The notes under the pieces were generated by a model. It did no database searches, was not told where the DNA came from, and saw only the letters and a list, made by a program, of their open reading frames with translations. Position numbers and translations under genes: made by a program. DNA of 64,000 nt, taken from Oenanthe sinensis (Eukaryota; Streptophyta; Magnoliopsida; Apiales; Apiaceae). Numbering within the stretch: the stretch's first letter is position 1; every line of letters begins with the position of its first letter. Below are positions 23,201 through 33,579 of the stretch, piece by piece. The stretch covers positions 25,542,860-25,606,859 of the forward strand of contig CM053796.1 of the NCBI GenBank assembly GCA_028671895.1, in the 5' to 3' direction.

Positions 23201-23486
23201 GTGGATCAGGAATCAGCTAAATGACTATGGACTTGCGTTGAACAAAATTCCAATTTACTGCGACAACACAAGTGCTATAGCTATTTCCAACAATCCTGTA
23301 CAACATTCACGAACCAAGCACATTGACATAAGGTATCACTTTATCAGAGAGCATGTCATGAACGGAACTGTGGTGCTACATTTTGTACCCACAGAAGATC
23401 AGATAGCCGACATCTTCACAAAACCACTTGATGAATCCACTTTCTCAAAGCTGGTTAGTGAATTAGGGATGTTAAATAATGGCTAA
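20259..23486 (+). CDS. pol: Element B pol polyprotein (PR-INT-RT-RNase H), intact
   Basis: Copia polyprotein, open from 20259 to TAA at 23486; first ATG at 20316 lies inside the protease motif WILDSGSSRHMTG, so translation must enter from upstream (frameshift, bypass or splicing). Counting from that ATG: integrase zinc ligands H124, H129, C158, C161; catalytic D189, D252, E288; RT active site YVDD at 743; RNase H motifs TDSDYAGC and STAEAEYIAAGSC; end GMLNNG. A Gly/Ser/Asn-rich linker separates integrase and RT. All catalytic residues are present and there is no stop, so this pol could be active. Confidence 0.95.
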   Translation, partial: GVKQANRVIWILDSGSSRHMTGDRALLSDVVERAGPIVTFGDNSKGMTTGYGKLNTGNVIIENVSLVEGLKHNLLSVSQFCDRGYKVNFIKEKCLIAHSKEDRLALRGVRKGNLYVADLNSGTEAEANCFYSKASTEESWLWHKKLSHLNFKTMNSLVKRDLVRGLPPMEFTQEGLCEACQKGKSKKATHRGTDTTNITEPLQLLHMDLFGPVNILSMSRKKYALVIVDDFTKYTWVLFLNSKDETPQLVIDHIKLIELDSKLPVRAIRSDNGTEFKNEVLNNFCSDKGITRQYSAPRTPQQNGVVERKNRTLIEAARTMLSESRLPIYFWAEAVNTACYTQNRTLINKDHMKTPYELMAGKKPTLKYFHVFGAKCFVLKDVDERIGKFEAKAHEAIFVGYSRRAYRVYIIDQHQVKESVNVTFDDTKLPSIQTEDSSESLKFDNYPDSHSDDEEEPEVAAGNDDYNDGNDPGNSGGNNGNTGDSTNTSGESTSHPGSNSGGDERSTGTTQHHNEFRGESSRSNLPRERIWSRDHPFELIIGDPDVGVRTRSATSNECLFSVFLSQEEPKKIEDALIDPDWVLAMQEELNQFERQEVWTLVPRPKDRSVIGTKWVYRNKLDGDGIVIRNKARLVAKGYSQEEGIDYDETYAPVARLEAIRIFLAFAAHSNFKVYQMDVKSAFLNGKLEEEVYVEQPPGFENPEFADFVYFLFKALYGLKQAPRTWYDTLSEFLLENGFTRGVIDKTLFYKLHNKDMIFVQVYVDDIIFGSTNENLCKRFAKLMQSRYEMSMMGELSFFLGLQVKQKEDGIFICQSKYVRDLLRKYSLEDSSLAKTPMPTATKLDKDETGKKVDITSYRGMIGSLLYLTASRPDIMFATCLCARFQSDPRESHLIAVKRIFRYLKGTPDLGIWYPKDTGFDLIGYTDSDYAGCRMDRKSTSGSCQFLGRRLISWYSKKQHSVSTSTAEAEYIAAGSCCAQILWIRNQLNDYGLALNKIPIYCDNTSAIAISNNPVQHSRTKHIDIRYHFIREHVMNGTVVLHFVPTEDQIADIFTKPLDESTFSKLVSELGMLNNG

Positions 23487-24613
23487 TTTTTGTTTGCTAG
23501 GAATTAATTTAAGCTCATAAATTTTAAATGTTAATATTTAAAGAATTTATGAGTCTTGAATTAATAAAATCCTAGAGCTTATGAATTTTTAGAAAATTAT
23601 CTTAAGATTAAATCAATATTCTTAGAAGATAAGTATTTCAATTAAAGCATAAGTAATTTTGTTTAAATTAAGCATTTATAAGAATTATGTAAATTAATGT
23701 ATATATAATGTTCTAATTATTGTTGTACATTAATATAAATGATTATGTTATTAGTTATCCAATTAATTTACTTATTAAATTAATTCAAACATGAGTTAAT
23801 TTAATTCTTAAATTAATTAGAACAATTAATAATGTAAATATTTATTATAAGTTAATATTTATTGAATAATTAATAACTTATCTAATATTCGAATAAGATT
23901 TTTATTATTTTATTTCGAATTTAGAAACAATTATTAATATAAGTAATTATTCTATTTTATTATTACAAATTCGTATGACTTATTTAAATCAGCATGACTT
24001 ATTATTATAAATGACTCAGTATGACTTAATCTAATAAATTTCGGCATGACTTTTCATTTTTAATAAAAAGTCATACCGAGAGATTAGAACAATAAGTCAT
24101 ACCGAGATATTCAAGTGATTTCTTCTCTAATAAGTCATACCGAGTAATTTGTTTTTATTTTCTATTAAAATTAAGTCATACCCAGCAATTCATATACACA
24201 CACACTGCTACATACTTACAACTCGTGAACAGCCTTTTCATTCTCAAAAATCGATCATTTTTGATCATTTTCAACTGATTTCAGTTGCTGTTACTTGCTG
24301 ATTTCAAGCTCCTTGCTTGCTAGTTTGTTAAAATCTGTTAAAACAAACAAAACTCTGCCCGATTTTCATTAGAAATCAAGTGACTGTTCCTGTTCTTGAT
24401 CAAAAAGAAAATTTCGATTGAAGCTAGCAAGTGTTTCTTGTGTTTAGAGGACCAGTTGTGTAATGAATTGTTGATTAAAGCTGATTTTGGATTATTATAA
24501 ATTAGGGTTTCAATTTTTCAAGTGTAACTTTTCAAATTTTGAACTGTAATTGTTCATTTTAATTTGTAATCGCACATTGTAATTTTATTAATTTGTAATA
24601 GTTTAAAGGAAAA
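23487..24613 (+). promoter_or_regulatory. Element B pol-aORF spacer with second word array
   Basis: 1.1 kb, non-coding. 23487-23971 is extremely AT-rich. From 23972 to 24185 the family word recurs about nine times: first in reverse (CAGCATGACTT, TTCGGCATGACTT), then forward (AAGTCATACCGAG three times, then AAGTCATACCCAG). The central pair can form a stem (TCGGCATGACTTTT with AAAAAGTCATACCGA). A leader of about 400 bases follows before the aORF ATG. Only a weak TATA-like run (CATATACA, about 24190) is visible. Best read as an internal promoter; inferred. Confidence 0.6.
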
Positions 24614-27600
24614 ATGGCTGGTTATTGCGAATTAGTAAAAACTAATTTTGTAGGATATTTCAATCCGGTGAATTGTTCAGTCGAGAGGTTTCGACCATGG
24701 ATCGTGTTTATGAATGAACATTCACTCGTCAGAACTGCAATTACTCTGAACGCCCCGTTGCAAGTGTTAGCACTAAGGGCTCTGTATTCCACTGCGAAGA
24801 ATAGGAGTACTGCAGACAGAGTTCAATTCTCTTTCAGCATAGGAGATCATGAATATATGGTGACTGAAGAGGACGTGAACAGGATTTTGGGCTTTCCAGC
24901 TGACAATTTCATGGATCCACCCACTGTACCAGAAATTCTAGAATTTTTCTATTCTATTAGATATCAGGGTGAGATCAATTTGGTAAGACTGACAAAGTCC
25001 AAGTTGGTAAGTGAGTGGGACTATTTCTTTGACACGTTAGCCAAAGTGTTTGCTCCCACTACAAAGAACAACTTCAACAATATATCTTCACTACTGCAAA
25101 TCTTTGGGTATTCTGTGGCTCACAATAGGAGGATAAATTTTGGGAAGTTGCTTCTGAAAGAAATTATAAGGAAGATGGGGAAACCAGAAAGCAGGGAACA
25201 GAATGTTCAAGTCTACTATCCGAGGTTCCTGATGCTGTTTATGAATGACTTGTTGGTGGAAGAAGACAAAGCCTTATTTCAGAATGGTCCTGTAGAAGAA
25301 TCTCCGACTTCTCAGAACCACCTATTTGCAAGGCTCCACAACAACCCCAAGTTTCAAAATGTGCAAGTGGTAAGGACAGATTACATGGCTGAGATATTAG
25401 ATCATATTGCTAATCCTGTGCAGGAACAAGAGCAAGAACAAGTGCCTATGCAATTAGAACATCCTGTGCACCTTCTACTTGAAGCTGCTCACCATGTCGA
25501 TCAAGTGGCACAAGATCAACAGGTAATATCTCACTCACAATCTTCTAGTTCAATACCTATAGATATATCCACTGCTCTGTTAGATTTATCTGTGGCGGAC
25601 TATAATTATGGTCTTACACTTCAGGATATCAGCTACGAACCTGAAAACACACAGGTTCCGTCCCCAGCTGAATTAGAGCCTCAAACAGTTTCTCCTTCAT
25701 CCTCTTCTTTGCTAAAAGTCAGAAAAAGGAAGAAACCTGTCAGAATAGTTAGGGGTATTGGTGCTGATGTGAGTGAACCCGCAGCTCTGTCTCCACAATC
25801 TAAAAGATCTAAATTTCAACCAGAGACAACTGCAGACTCATCCTTTTCCTCTCAATGGGATATGGATTTTGACATGGCCATCCAAGGTTCTTTAGATACA
25901 CTTGCTCAACCAGGTGATCTAATTCGCTGTTCGGCTACAGCTTCAGATAGTGAGGAAAGCACACTGCTAGCTCTCACACTAGCAGGACCTCCGCTTGCAG
26001 TTACACAAACACATGAGGGCACATTTGTTGAAGAAAATGTTTTTAATAAAAACTGGTCGGATGCCACCTATGATGTGGACCATGACATTTTCGATGCAGT
26101 GCAGCATCAGTTACCCTCCAAGGTACTTAGGGGCATCACAGACTCTAATGAGCCATACACTACATTGTCTAAGGTGGTGACCCCCCTGGATATATTACAT
26201 CCAGTGATTTTAAAAGGTCTCGAATCCACTGGTGGATTTGAGAGGCAACCACTCCATAGAGGGAGATGGGACTCCATTCACGGAGTAGCTACGTCAGTAG
26301 CGGAGCCACTTCAAGTTAATCTTGTTGAGGACGCGCCTTCACAGGCATCAGAAGAGCAATTTGACTCTTCAAAAGCTATTGTTATATATGCAGGTACAGC
26401 TTCAGGATCTGGAAAGGAGCTAAACACGAGTGATGTGAGGCAAACACAAAGTGAAACACATGCACAGAGTGATAGTGAGATAAACAGGAGTGCAAGTGAG
26501 CTGAGTGCACACACACACAGTGTTCTATTATCTAAAATGGAAGCTCTCCAGAAAGAAATGCAAATTGTTCAGGCTGAGTTGGTAAAAGTAAAAGCACAAG
26601 CAGAAGAAAAATCTACATCTGCCTCTGTAACACAGCAGCTGACAATAGTACGAAAAGATGTTGATGATGTCAAAACCTCCATTCTTCTAAAAACTCAAGA
26701 CATCCAAAATGTACAGAATCTTATTGCTGAAGACATGAAAGAAGTCAGCAAATTACATGAAAAGATTGATGAGGTTGAGAAAAGCTTGACATTAACAATC
26801 ATTGAAAATGAAAAGATCTCTACACAAAGATTCAGCAAACTGGATGATGGAATGACACATTTGAATGAAGGAATGAAGCAAGTCTATCTGACTATGCAGA
26901 AAATGTTGACATCTTTTGAAGCCTCTAAAACTCAAGAGGATCCCTCAACTAAGGGGGAGAAATCAAAGGAGAAAGTAGCTAAAGATGGAGGGGCTTCTAC
27001 TCAAGACAAAGGGAAAGATAAACTGTATTCTGAAGATCAATTTCAATCGTATGATCCAGAACCAGAAAAATAGTTTTATGATCAAGAGAAATTCATTGAT
27101 GACAGTGCTCATGATGAATCAATCTTTCCTGACTACTGCAGAGCTGAGGAAGAGATTGCATTTGATGAAGATTTTCTGTTTCCAGAAGAAAAAGAAGTTG
27201 ATCCAGCCTATGAAGAGGCAATGAAGAAACTAAAAGAAGACATCAAGGCAAGTCATGCAAAAACTGAAAATCTGAAAGCTCTAGTCATAGAAAGAACAAA
27301 GGCAGAAAGAGAAGAAAACCAAGAAAAGCAAAATCTCTGGGCCATAGCAGTCAGAGAAAAGAAGAGAGATGTACAGCTCAAGATTGGAAAGAAATGGGAT
27401 ACTGCAAGAGAAATAATGGACAAACAACAAAAGGGTCCATTTGAAGACAAGCATCTGAAATCAATAATTGAGCGTCTAGAAAAGTCAAATGACAAAATTG
27501 ACAACTTCATGAAAGCTCTGAAAGAGGAAGTGGACTACATCACTATCCTAGTGGATCACATTCTTGAAGACTGGCGGATACTAGTCTACACTCACAGGAA

Positions 27601-28186
27601 TGGAACATTCAGAATTTCCTTAGAGTTTTTCAGGCAAAGAAGTTTATCAGTAATATGGACGTTCTTGAACAAGATAAAGAGGAGCTCAGAAGAAAATGAA
27701 CTTCTCAGGGATAGACTTAGAGTCTTTGCTACAGCTGTTAGTCCTCAGATCTTATTTGATCCTCATGAGGTAAGATTTTTCTCAAACAAGTTATATCAAA
27801 TCATGCAGTTAAATGAGGAATCTTTTAAGGGCTACACAGTTAAGTACATGATTCAAGTTGAAAGGATGTTAAGGTCAAAAGGTTTCAAATCCCAAGCTAA
27901 AATGGATGCTGCAGAGAAGATAAGAAACTACTGTCTGTCAAAAAGAATTCATTCATACATCAGGCAAATACCAAAGATAGATTCAACACAACCATCTGAT
28001 GTAGAGGAAGAGATAGTAGATCCTGTTGAACAGGAAGTACTGTGGTAGTTAGCTAGAGCTGAACAAAGAAGGTTGTATGGAGAGGCCACTACAACAGAAC
28101 AATCAGTAACTAAAGAGGTACCAAGGACACCTGTGCATAAAAGTACAACCCTGGAAGAAGGTGAAGTTGATACTTCTGAAGACTGA
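24614..28186 (+). pseudogene. Element B additional ORF (aORF) with two in-frame UAG codons
   Basis: One reading frame of about 1190 codons from ATG 24614 to TGA 28184-28186, interrupted only by TAG at 27071-27073 and 28046-28048. N-terminal domain (residues about 1-210): FSFSIGDHEYMVTEEDVNRI, LVSEWDYFFDTLAKVF, NRRINFGKLLLKEI, VYYPRFLMLFM. Middle: Ser/Pro/Gln-rich with a basic KVRKRKKPVR patch, then a long coiled coil (about 640-790). C-terminal domain (about 870-1130): LFDPHEVRFFSNKLYQIMQL and MLRSKGFKSQAKMDAAEKI, shared with C and D. No signal peptide or membrane span. Known family: the 'env-like' ORF of Sireviruses; an envelope role is not supported. The stops may be C-to-T changes at CAG, or may be read through. 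Confidence 0.8.
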
Positions 28187-28414
28187 AGACGTAGATAGGA
28201 CAAGATAGAAACTTTGTAATATTTGTTCAGTGCTAGAGGAACATCTATCTTGTATTTATCTTTTATGTATGAATCTGGAAAATTGTTAAATATAAAACCA
28301 GAACTTTTGTTTATTATTTACAGTCATTAAATGTCGTACTACTTTCTTAGTTGTTAGTTGAGTTATCCTCTAGGAATTTGTGTGTTAATTGTTTAACAAC
28401 AAATAGGGGGAGAT
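28187..28414 (+). promoter_or_regulatory. Element B 3' untranslated end, conserved box and PPT
   Basis: Contains AGTTGAGTTATCCTC (28356-28370), a box found at the same place in C and E, and ends with the polypurine tract AAATAGGGGGAGAT (28401-28414) touching the 3' LTR. The tract primes plus-strand DNA synthesis; the box function is unknown. Confidence 0.8.
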
Positions 28415-29783
28415 TGAAAGGCATATGACTAGGCCTATTTGTAATAATTAGATGGCAACTCAACTCTAACTAATAAAGAGAAGTAAATACTAAACACTAA
28501 ACAGGAATCAAGACGAAGACAGTCAACTAATCACAAAGGATCCAAGTATCAGAGGTATTTTGTAGGATTGCTACTCAACACTGGAAGAAGTTCAATTATT
28601 TGTTCAAGCGTCAGTGAAATTAATAATGTGGTAGTACTTCTATTGAAGACAGAAGATGTAGAAGATTTCAAGTGGTTACTACAAGCAGATTCCAAAAGAA
28701 GAATGCAAACAGTGAAGAAGAATTAATGACAGAAGGCCTCTAGTTAAATGTTATTTAAATGGAGAATATTTATTGGGATGACACAAATGAACCAGACAGT
28801 ACATTTGTGTGTCAACTAATATAATATTTATTCTTCATTTAATTCAAGAGGTTTCAAGATTAGAAGACGAAGAAAAGACAGGAAGATTTCAAGAGCTTGT
28901 TGAAGAATATTGAAGAAGCTAGGGAAACTTGCTCATAAAGGTTAATACACAGCAGATCGAGATGCGGATCGAGTTTGATTATTAAAGGTAAATCATTGCA
29001 AGGCAAATGTCGATCCACGGCAGATCGAGATGCGGATCAAGATTGATTGTTAAAGATAAGTCATACCGAGCAGGCTGAAGCAAAAGTCATACCGAGATTT
29101 CTGAGATCAAAAGGTCATGCTGGATTTATTTTGTTTATTTAAAATAAGTCATACCGATTTGTTTTAATTAAATAAAATCCGAATATGACTTTCAATAAGT
29201 CATACCGAGCTTTTCTCTTTTAAATTAAGTCATTCTGATTTATTTTTAATTAAAGAAAACTCGAATATGACTTACAGAAAGTCATACCGAGCTCAGAATA
29301 AGTCATACCGAGCTATATAAGTCATGCCCAGTCTTTCTTAAGTCATACAAGTGTTAAAATAAGTCATACAGACTTATTTTCTTGAAATTAAGTCATATGG
29401 AAAAAGGTCATACCAGCCTTTTTCCAACCTCTATAAATATGAGGTGCTTGCTTCATTTGTTAGTGTTAAGAAAATCAGTTCAAATTCAGAAATTTGTCTG
29501 CATTGTAATATTCACAGATTTCTGTGCTGAGTTTGAATATAATTGTTTAAACACGAACACTTCATGTCGAATTCGTTCTAGACTTTATATCAATTATATA
29601 ACAGTTTTCTAAATATTAATTGTGTAATACTAATCAAGTTAAAATAATATCTTTCACTTGAACAGTATTTCATTATAATTAATATTTCGCGAGTAATTAA
29701 AATAATATTTTTAATCCAATTATTCCGCGATTAATTTTCAGATATTGTATTCAACCCCCCTTCTACAATATCAGGGACCAACA
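28415..29783 (+). repeat. Element B 3' LTR
   Basis: 1369 bp, identical to 16224-17592 except C at 29663 for A at 17472. Word array 29058-29417, TATA box 29432-29439, C-rich box 29748-29766. It ends at CCAACA followed by the CTAGT duplication. Confidence 0.97.
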
Positions 29784-29788
29784 CTAGT

Positions 29789-29839
29789 ACCATGTTCATA
29801 GAGGACCTATGTAATGTTACCACGTCCACCTGTCCTTTT

Positions 29840-29871
<32 letters not shown>

Positions 29872-30865
29872 CATTCCGCATCTCTATCTTTACATTTTAC
29901 TTTTACTTTTTTACATAAACCCTTGATTTCATCTTCTTTAATAGAGCTCCTTGAACCGTAACAAATGTTCCAAGGTTGTTCCCGACGATCTTCCGTCCAA
30001 AAATCATCTTTTTGGACTCAAACATTCGTCTCGTTAGTATGTACACAACACATTCTTTATTACTTGATTCCGTCAACTGCTTCTGCTTAAATTTGTAAAA
30101 AAAATTCTTCAAGTTTTTCATGTTCTTCATGCTTGGATTATATGCATAGTTGTATGTATAGTAGTTTTATCCATACTTGTATACCCAATAAATGTTCTTA
30201 GGATTTAAGTATTTTTAACATTGTAGGCACGCCTTGATATTTGTTCACACCCGCCGATACCATTTAGCCATATTCCTACTTAAGGCGCGCCTATATATGA
30301 TTTACTCAAAACATTCGTCTCGTTAGTATATACACAACGCATTCTTTATTACTTGATTCCGTCAACTGCTTTTGCTTAAATTTGTAAAAAAAACTCTTCA
30401 AGTTTTTCATGTTCTTCATGCTTGGATTATATGCATAGTTATATGTATAGTCGTTTTATCCATACTTGCATACCCAATAAATGTTCTTAGGGTTTAAGTA
30501 TTTTTAACATTGTAGGCACACCTTGATATTTGTGCACACCCGCTGATACCATTTTGCCATATTCCTACTTAAGGCGCGCCTATATTTGATTTACTTATTT
30601 TCTAACACCCTTTCGGATGTGTTGGTGGTAAACCAGCAGCCCATGACACCTTTAAAAGTCAGGTTTTTGTGAACAGTATGTCATTAGGGAGTCCCTAAAA
30701 TCATTCTAACCTTTTAGTAGTAGGACACGCCTCTTTACAACCATACTAAGTGTTGATTATTTTTCTTCATCTCAGATAGTCCCGGGAGGCGCGCCAAGGC
30801 TCCCTTTTCATCCTTTTCGCGAGTTTATCTTTAAAAGGTGTGGCGAAACCATCTCACTAACAAGA
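29789..30865. other. Element G1 non-coding region with microsatellite, tandem duplication and GC words
   Basis: Continuation of the G1 3' region after element B. Holds a (CA)n(TA)n microsatellite (about 29842-29873), a tandem duplication of about 289 bp (30016-30304 and 30305-30592, each ending AAGGCGCGCCTAT), and further word variants (GGAGGCGCGCCAAGG at about 30783). No gene is supported; small ORFs here are chance. Confidence 0.65.
30016..30592 (+). repeat. Tandem duplication, two units of about 289 bp
   Basis: Both units start near CAAACATTCGTCTCGTTAG and run through GTAGGCACGCCTTGATATT to AAGGCGCGCCTATATNTGATTTAC, with roughly ten substitutions between them. It looks like a local duplication in the G1 3' region, a part of Tat-type elements known for tandem repeats. 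Confidence 0.8.
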
Positions 30866-32824
30866 GTGCCACCCCCCTTGTCTCCTAAAACCAAGAGAGA
30901 GGTTCCTAAATTTATGGAACACCTAAATAAGAACAGGCATGAGTTGGGTTTTCCTGGAGATGACTCATTCCCATCTGACACAAACCCCGAAGAGGTCATG
31001 CCTAGCCCTGAGGGGCGCCCTTCCTCCGTCAACGTTGTTGTTGAATCTGTCTTAGAGGAAAGAGAGGCTACCAAACTAATAAGGAAGAGGAAAAACAAAA
31101 GAAAAATATAGGAAATAGACGAGTCCTCCCAAGCTGAGCCTAAGGACGCACCCAAAGAGGACCTTCTCGATTCACCTGCCCCTTCTCCTGTGCCATTTGT
31201 CCATTAGCAGGTAGTAGACCACGAGATTGACGTGGCATGAACTAACCATGATATCACAGAAAAAAGAAAGAGGAGAGATGTGCAAGCTGGGCAAATTGTC
31301 ATGTGTTAGTACAAAAACAACCCCCCTCCAACCGAAGTGGATTGGACAATGAGGTATTATGACCAAGAGGGGCTCTTGGTAATTCCTATCAGACAAATGC
31401 GCCCCCATCGGTTCGATATTAAACCTATAAAAATTCCTAGAATAATTCTGACTCCTAAATTGGTTGAGCTTGACGTGGACGTGTCTCTCCATCCGTGTTT
31501 CAGATCCATTTGCGAATGGTTCAATATAGCTCCTATTCACTATTGCCAAATGGGTGAAAATTGCTATAGCCCTCCACATGATGTATCGCTCCCTTGGCTT
31601 TGATGCGACCAGCATGGAAGAACTCCGCCACTTCTATTATTTAAAAAAATATGGCAATTGATATTATTTCTTCGTTGTATGGAAAAAAACACGACCAAAA
31701 GGGATTTTATGAGGGCAAAACTTCCAATGTGAAGGGATGGAAGGAACCTTATTTCTATGTGTATGATACACAAAGCGTCCGAGTGCGCTTCAACAACATT
31801 CCCGGTAAGTTTATGATGCGCCAAACACTACCTTTTTCTTCAAAACAATTTACGTTTACCTACCCTTTGACCCTTATATTTCTTTCTTAGTTCTCAGGAC
31901 CCAGTCTCATCTAAGCGGCAACGCCGTAACTAGGGCTGGGGCCGTACTAAATCTTCCTCATGATAAGAAAGACTTGAAACTTCTTATAACCGAGCAAAAT
32001 TTAAAGGAAGATGGTTTCCTTTCAAATAGAGTATGGACAATTAAAGGAAGTTGGTTTCCTCATTATGGAGATGAAGGCGCACCATCTTCATATGAAAAGG
32101 CCGAGGGCGCGGCCATCCTGGATGATTGTCCCAATGCTAGTACCCCTATTAGCGATATTTGATTTCCTTTACATGCTTTATTATGTGAACTATTATACAT
32201 CTTTTACTTATGTTACCATCATAGGTTTTCTCACATGTTACTCCATGTACTTTACATGAATGCTAAAGCTTCCAAGAGGATGGGGGGCCATGACATGCCT
32301 ACAAACTACAAAAGCTGAAGCTTCAAAAAAGAAAACAGATCATCCCTCAACTCCTATTGCAAACAAATCTCCCCCTAAAAACAAACTTCCTCTGTGGCGA
32401 CAACTCTTTAGGACGCGTCCTTGGCCAAAAGGCCCAAGATAGTTGAGAACACTTCTTCTAGCTCTACAGTTTCCACCATTATCGGGGAACTTGCCCATCC
32501 TTCCTTAACTGATGATGACCTTTCCCTATGGTCATCTTACAAAGACAATGAGGTAGATAATGTCATAGTTCATTCTTCAGCTGAACTATACCTTCATGTC
32601 ATGTTTGGTAATTCATGGAAGAGTTCAAGGCAGAGGAAGCTGAAGCTATTGCTACAAAAAAGCTAGAGTTGGAGGAAGACATTAAGGCACAACTGGTAGA
32701 AAGGGCCCAAGATGAGGCTGAAGAGCAGGCGTGCCCTAATGAATTGGGCAATACTCTGGTTGATCTTGCCAATGTAACTCAAGCTCCCCCCATCAACTCA
32801 TTTTCCCCTCCTCCTGAAGGCTGA
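30866..32824 (+). pseudogene. Antisense ORF of Tat-type element G1, spliced and decayed
   Basis: Plus-strand coding remains opposite to G1 pol, between pol and the 3' LTR. Pieces: 30866-31111 (starts MPPPLSPKTKREVPKF), 31337-31603 with LHPCFRSICEWFNIAPI, a segment near 31580-31650 in another frame, 31651-31804 with KGWKEPYFYV, then after an intron 31891-32160 (LNLPHDKKDL, LITEQNLKEDGF), and coiled-coil-like pieces to 32824. The HP-F-R-EW and KGWK-YFYV patterns resemble the 'putative gypsy type transposon' (Transposase_28-like) domain known from antisense ORFs of Tat elements; this is from memory. Frame changes and stops indicate decay. Function unknown. Confidence 0.55.
31805..31890 (+). other. 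Predicted 86-bp intron in the antisense ORF
   Basis: Donor CCCG|GTAAGT and acceptor TTTCTTTCTTAG|TTC, with a pyrimidine-rich stretch before the acceptor. Removing it links two protein-like segments. Splice sites that point to the plus strand support a real antisense transcription unit. Confidence 0.55.
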
Positions 32825-33579
32825 TGACGATATCATACATTTTATTTTGAGATACTATAATGAGGTGTGGGCCCTCAACAAAACCTTACAGGTTGTGAAT
32901 TCATACTATGCATCCATTTTTTAAACGCTTTAAAGTAGTAGGACGCGCCCTACCAGCCGCCTTTTGCCTTTTGACTCGAGCCTTTTGTCAAATTGCTTAT
33001 ATTGTTCTATAGTGTTTTATGCTTACTGTTCTTTAGTATCCTCTAGTGTGTTGGAGTATTATTCTATTAGCCTTAGGGCTATTGTGAATGTGGGCGTGCC
33101 CACTAAATTCACCACCCTTTGCCTTGCATAACATTTTTATGTTATCCTAAGTAATTTCCCTTTGCTATAATGAAATGTCGTACGTTGATAGGGCGCGCCC
33201 CATTGGTTCACTCCTGTATTTCCCTTGCATATGCTTGAAAATGTTTATATATCCTGGATAGAGTTGTGTAGCATACCACACATTAATGTCAATATAGAAA
33301 TTGGCCCACGTTTCGGGAATGTAGAAGGTGCGCCCTCTCGCTGGTATGTGCCAGAAATCACATGTTCTGATTTCATTGATAAAGCCTTCAAAATAAATAT
33401 TAAAACTTCAGTGCATATATTTATACTGGCCAAAATCACGATGATAAGTTTTTCAAAATCGCCTACTATATATCCGCTACCCTCCTAGAGTGGGAGTGAA
33501 AATAAGTTTTTTGCTCCTATTTCTACTAATAAATTTAAAAATTGTCTTGAAAACGTAACATAAATCACATAGGGCTTCT
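32825..33579. other. Non-coding stretch between antisense ORF and G1 pol end
   Basis: No convincing ORF. Carries several copies of the G1/G2 word: GGACGCGCCCTACC (about 32941), GGGCGTGCCCAC (about 33092), GGGCGCGCCCC (about 33190), GGTGCGCCCTCTC (about 33330). Confidence 0.55.

Larger units (their letters stand above)
16224..29783 (+). mobile_element. Element B: complete, very young Sirevirus-type Copia retrotransposon
   Basis: 13,560-bp plus-strand element bounded by CTAGT duplications (16219-16223 and 29784-29788). Order: 5' LTR, PBS, gag, pol, spacer, aORF, PPT, 3' LTR. The two 1369-bp LTRs differ at one base in my reading (A at 17472, C at 29663), so insertion was recent. gag and pol are uninterrupted. 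The aORF has two in-frame UAG codons. Nested in the 3' non-coding region of G1. Confidence 0.97.
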
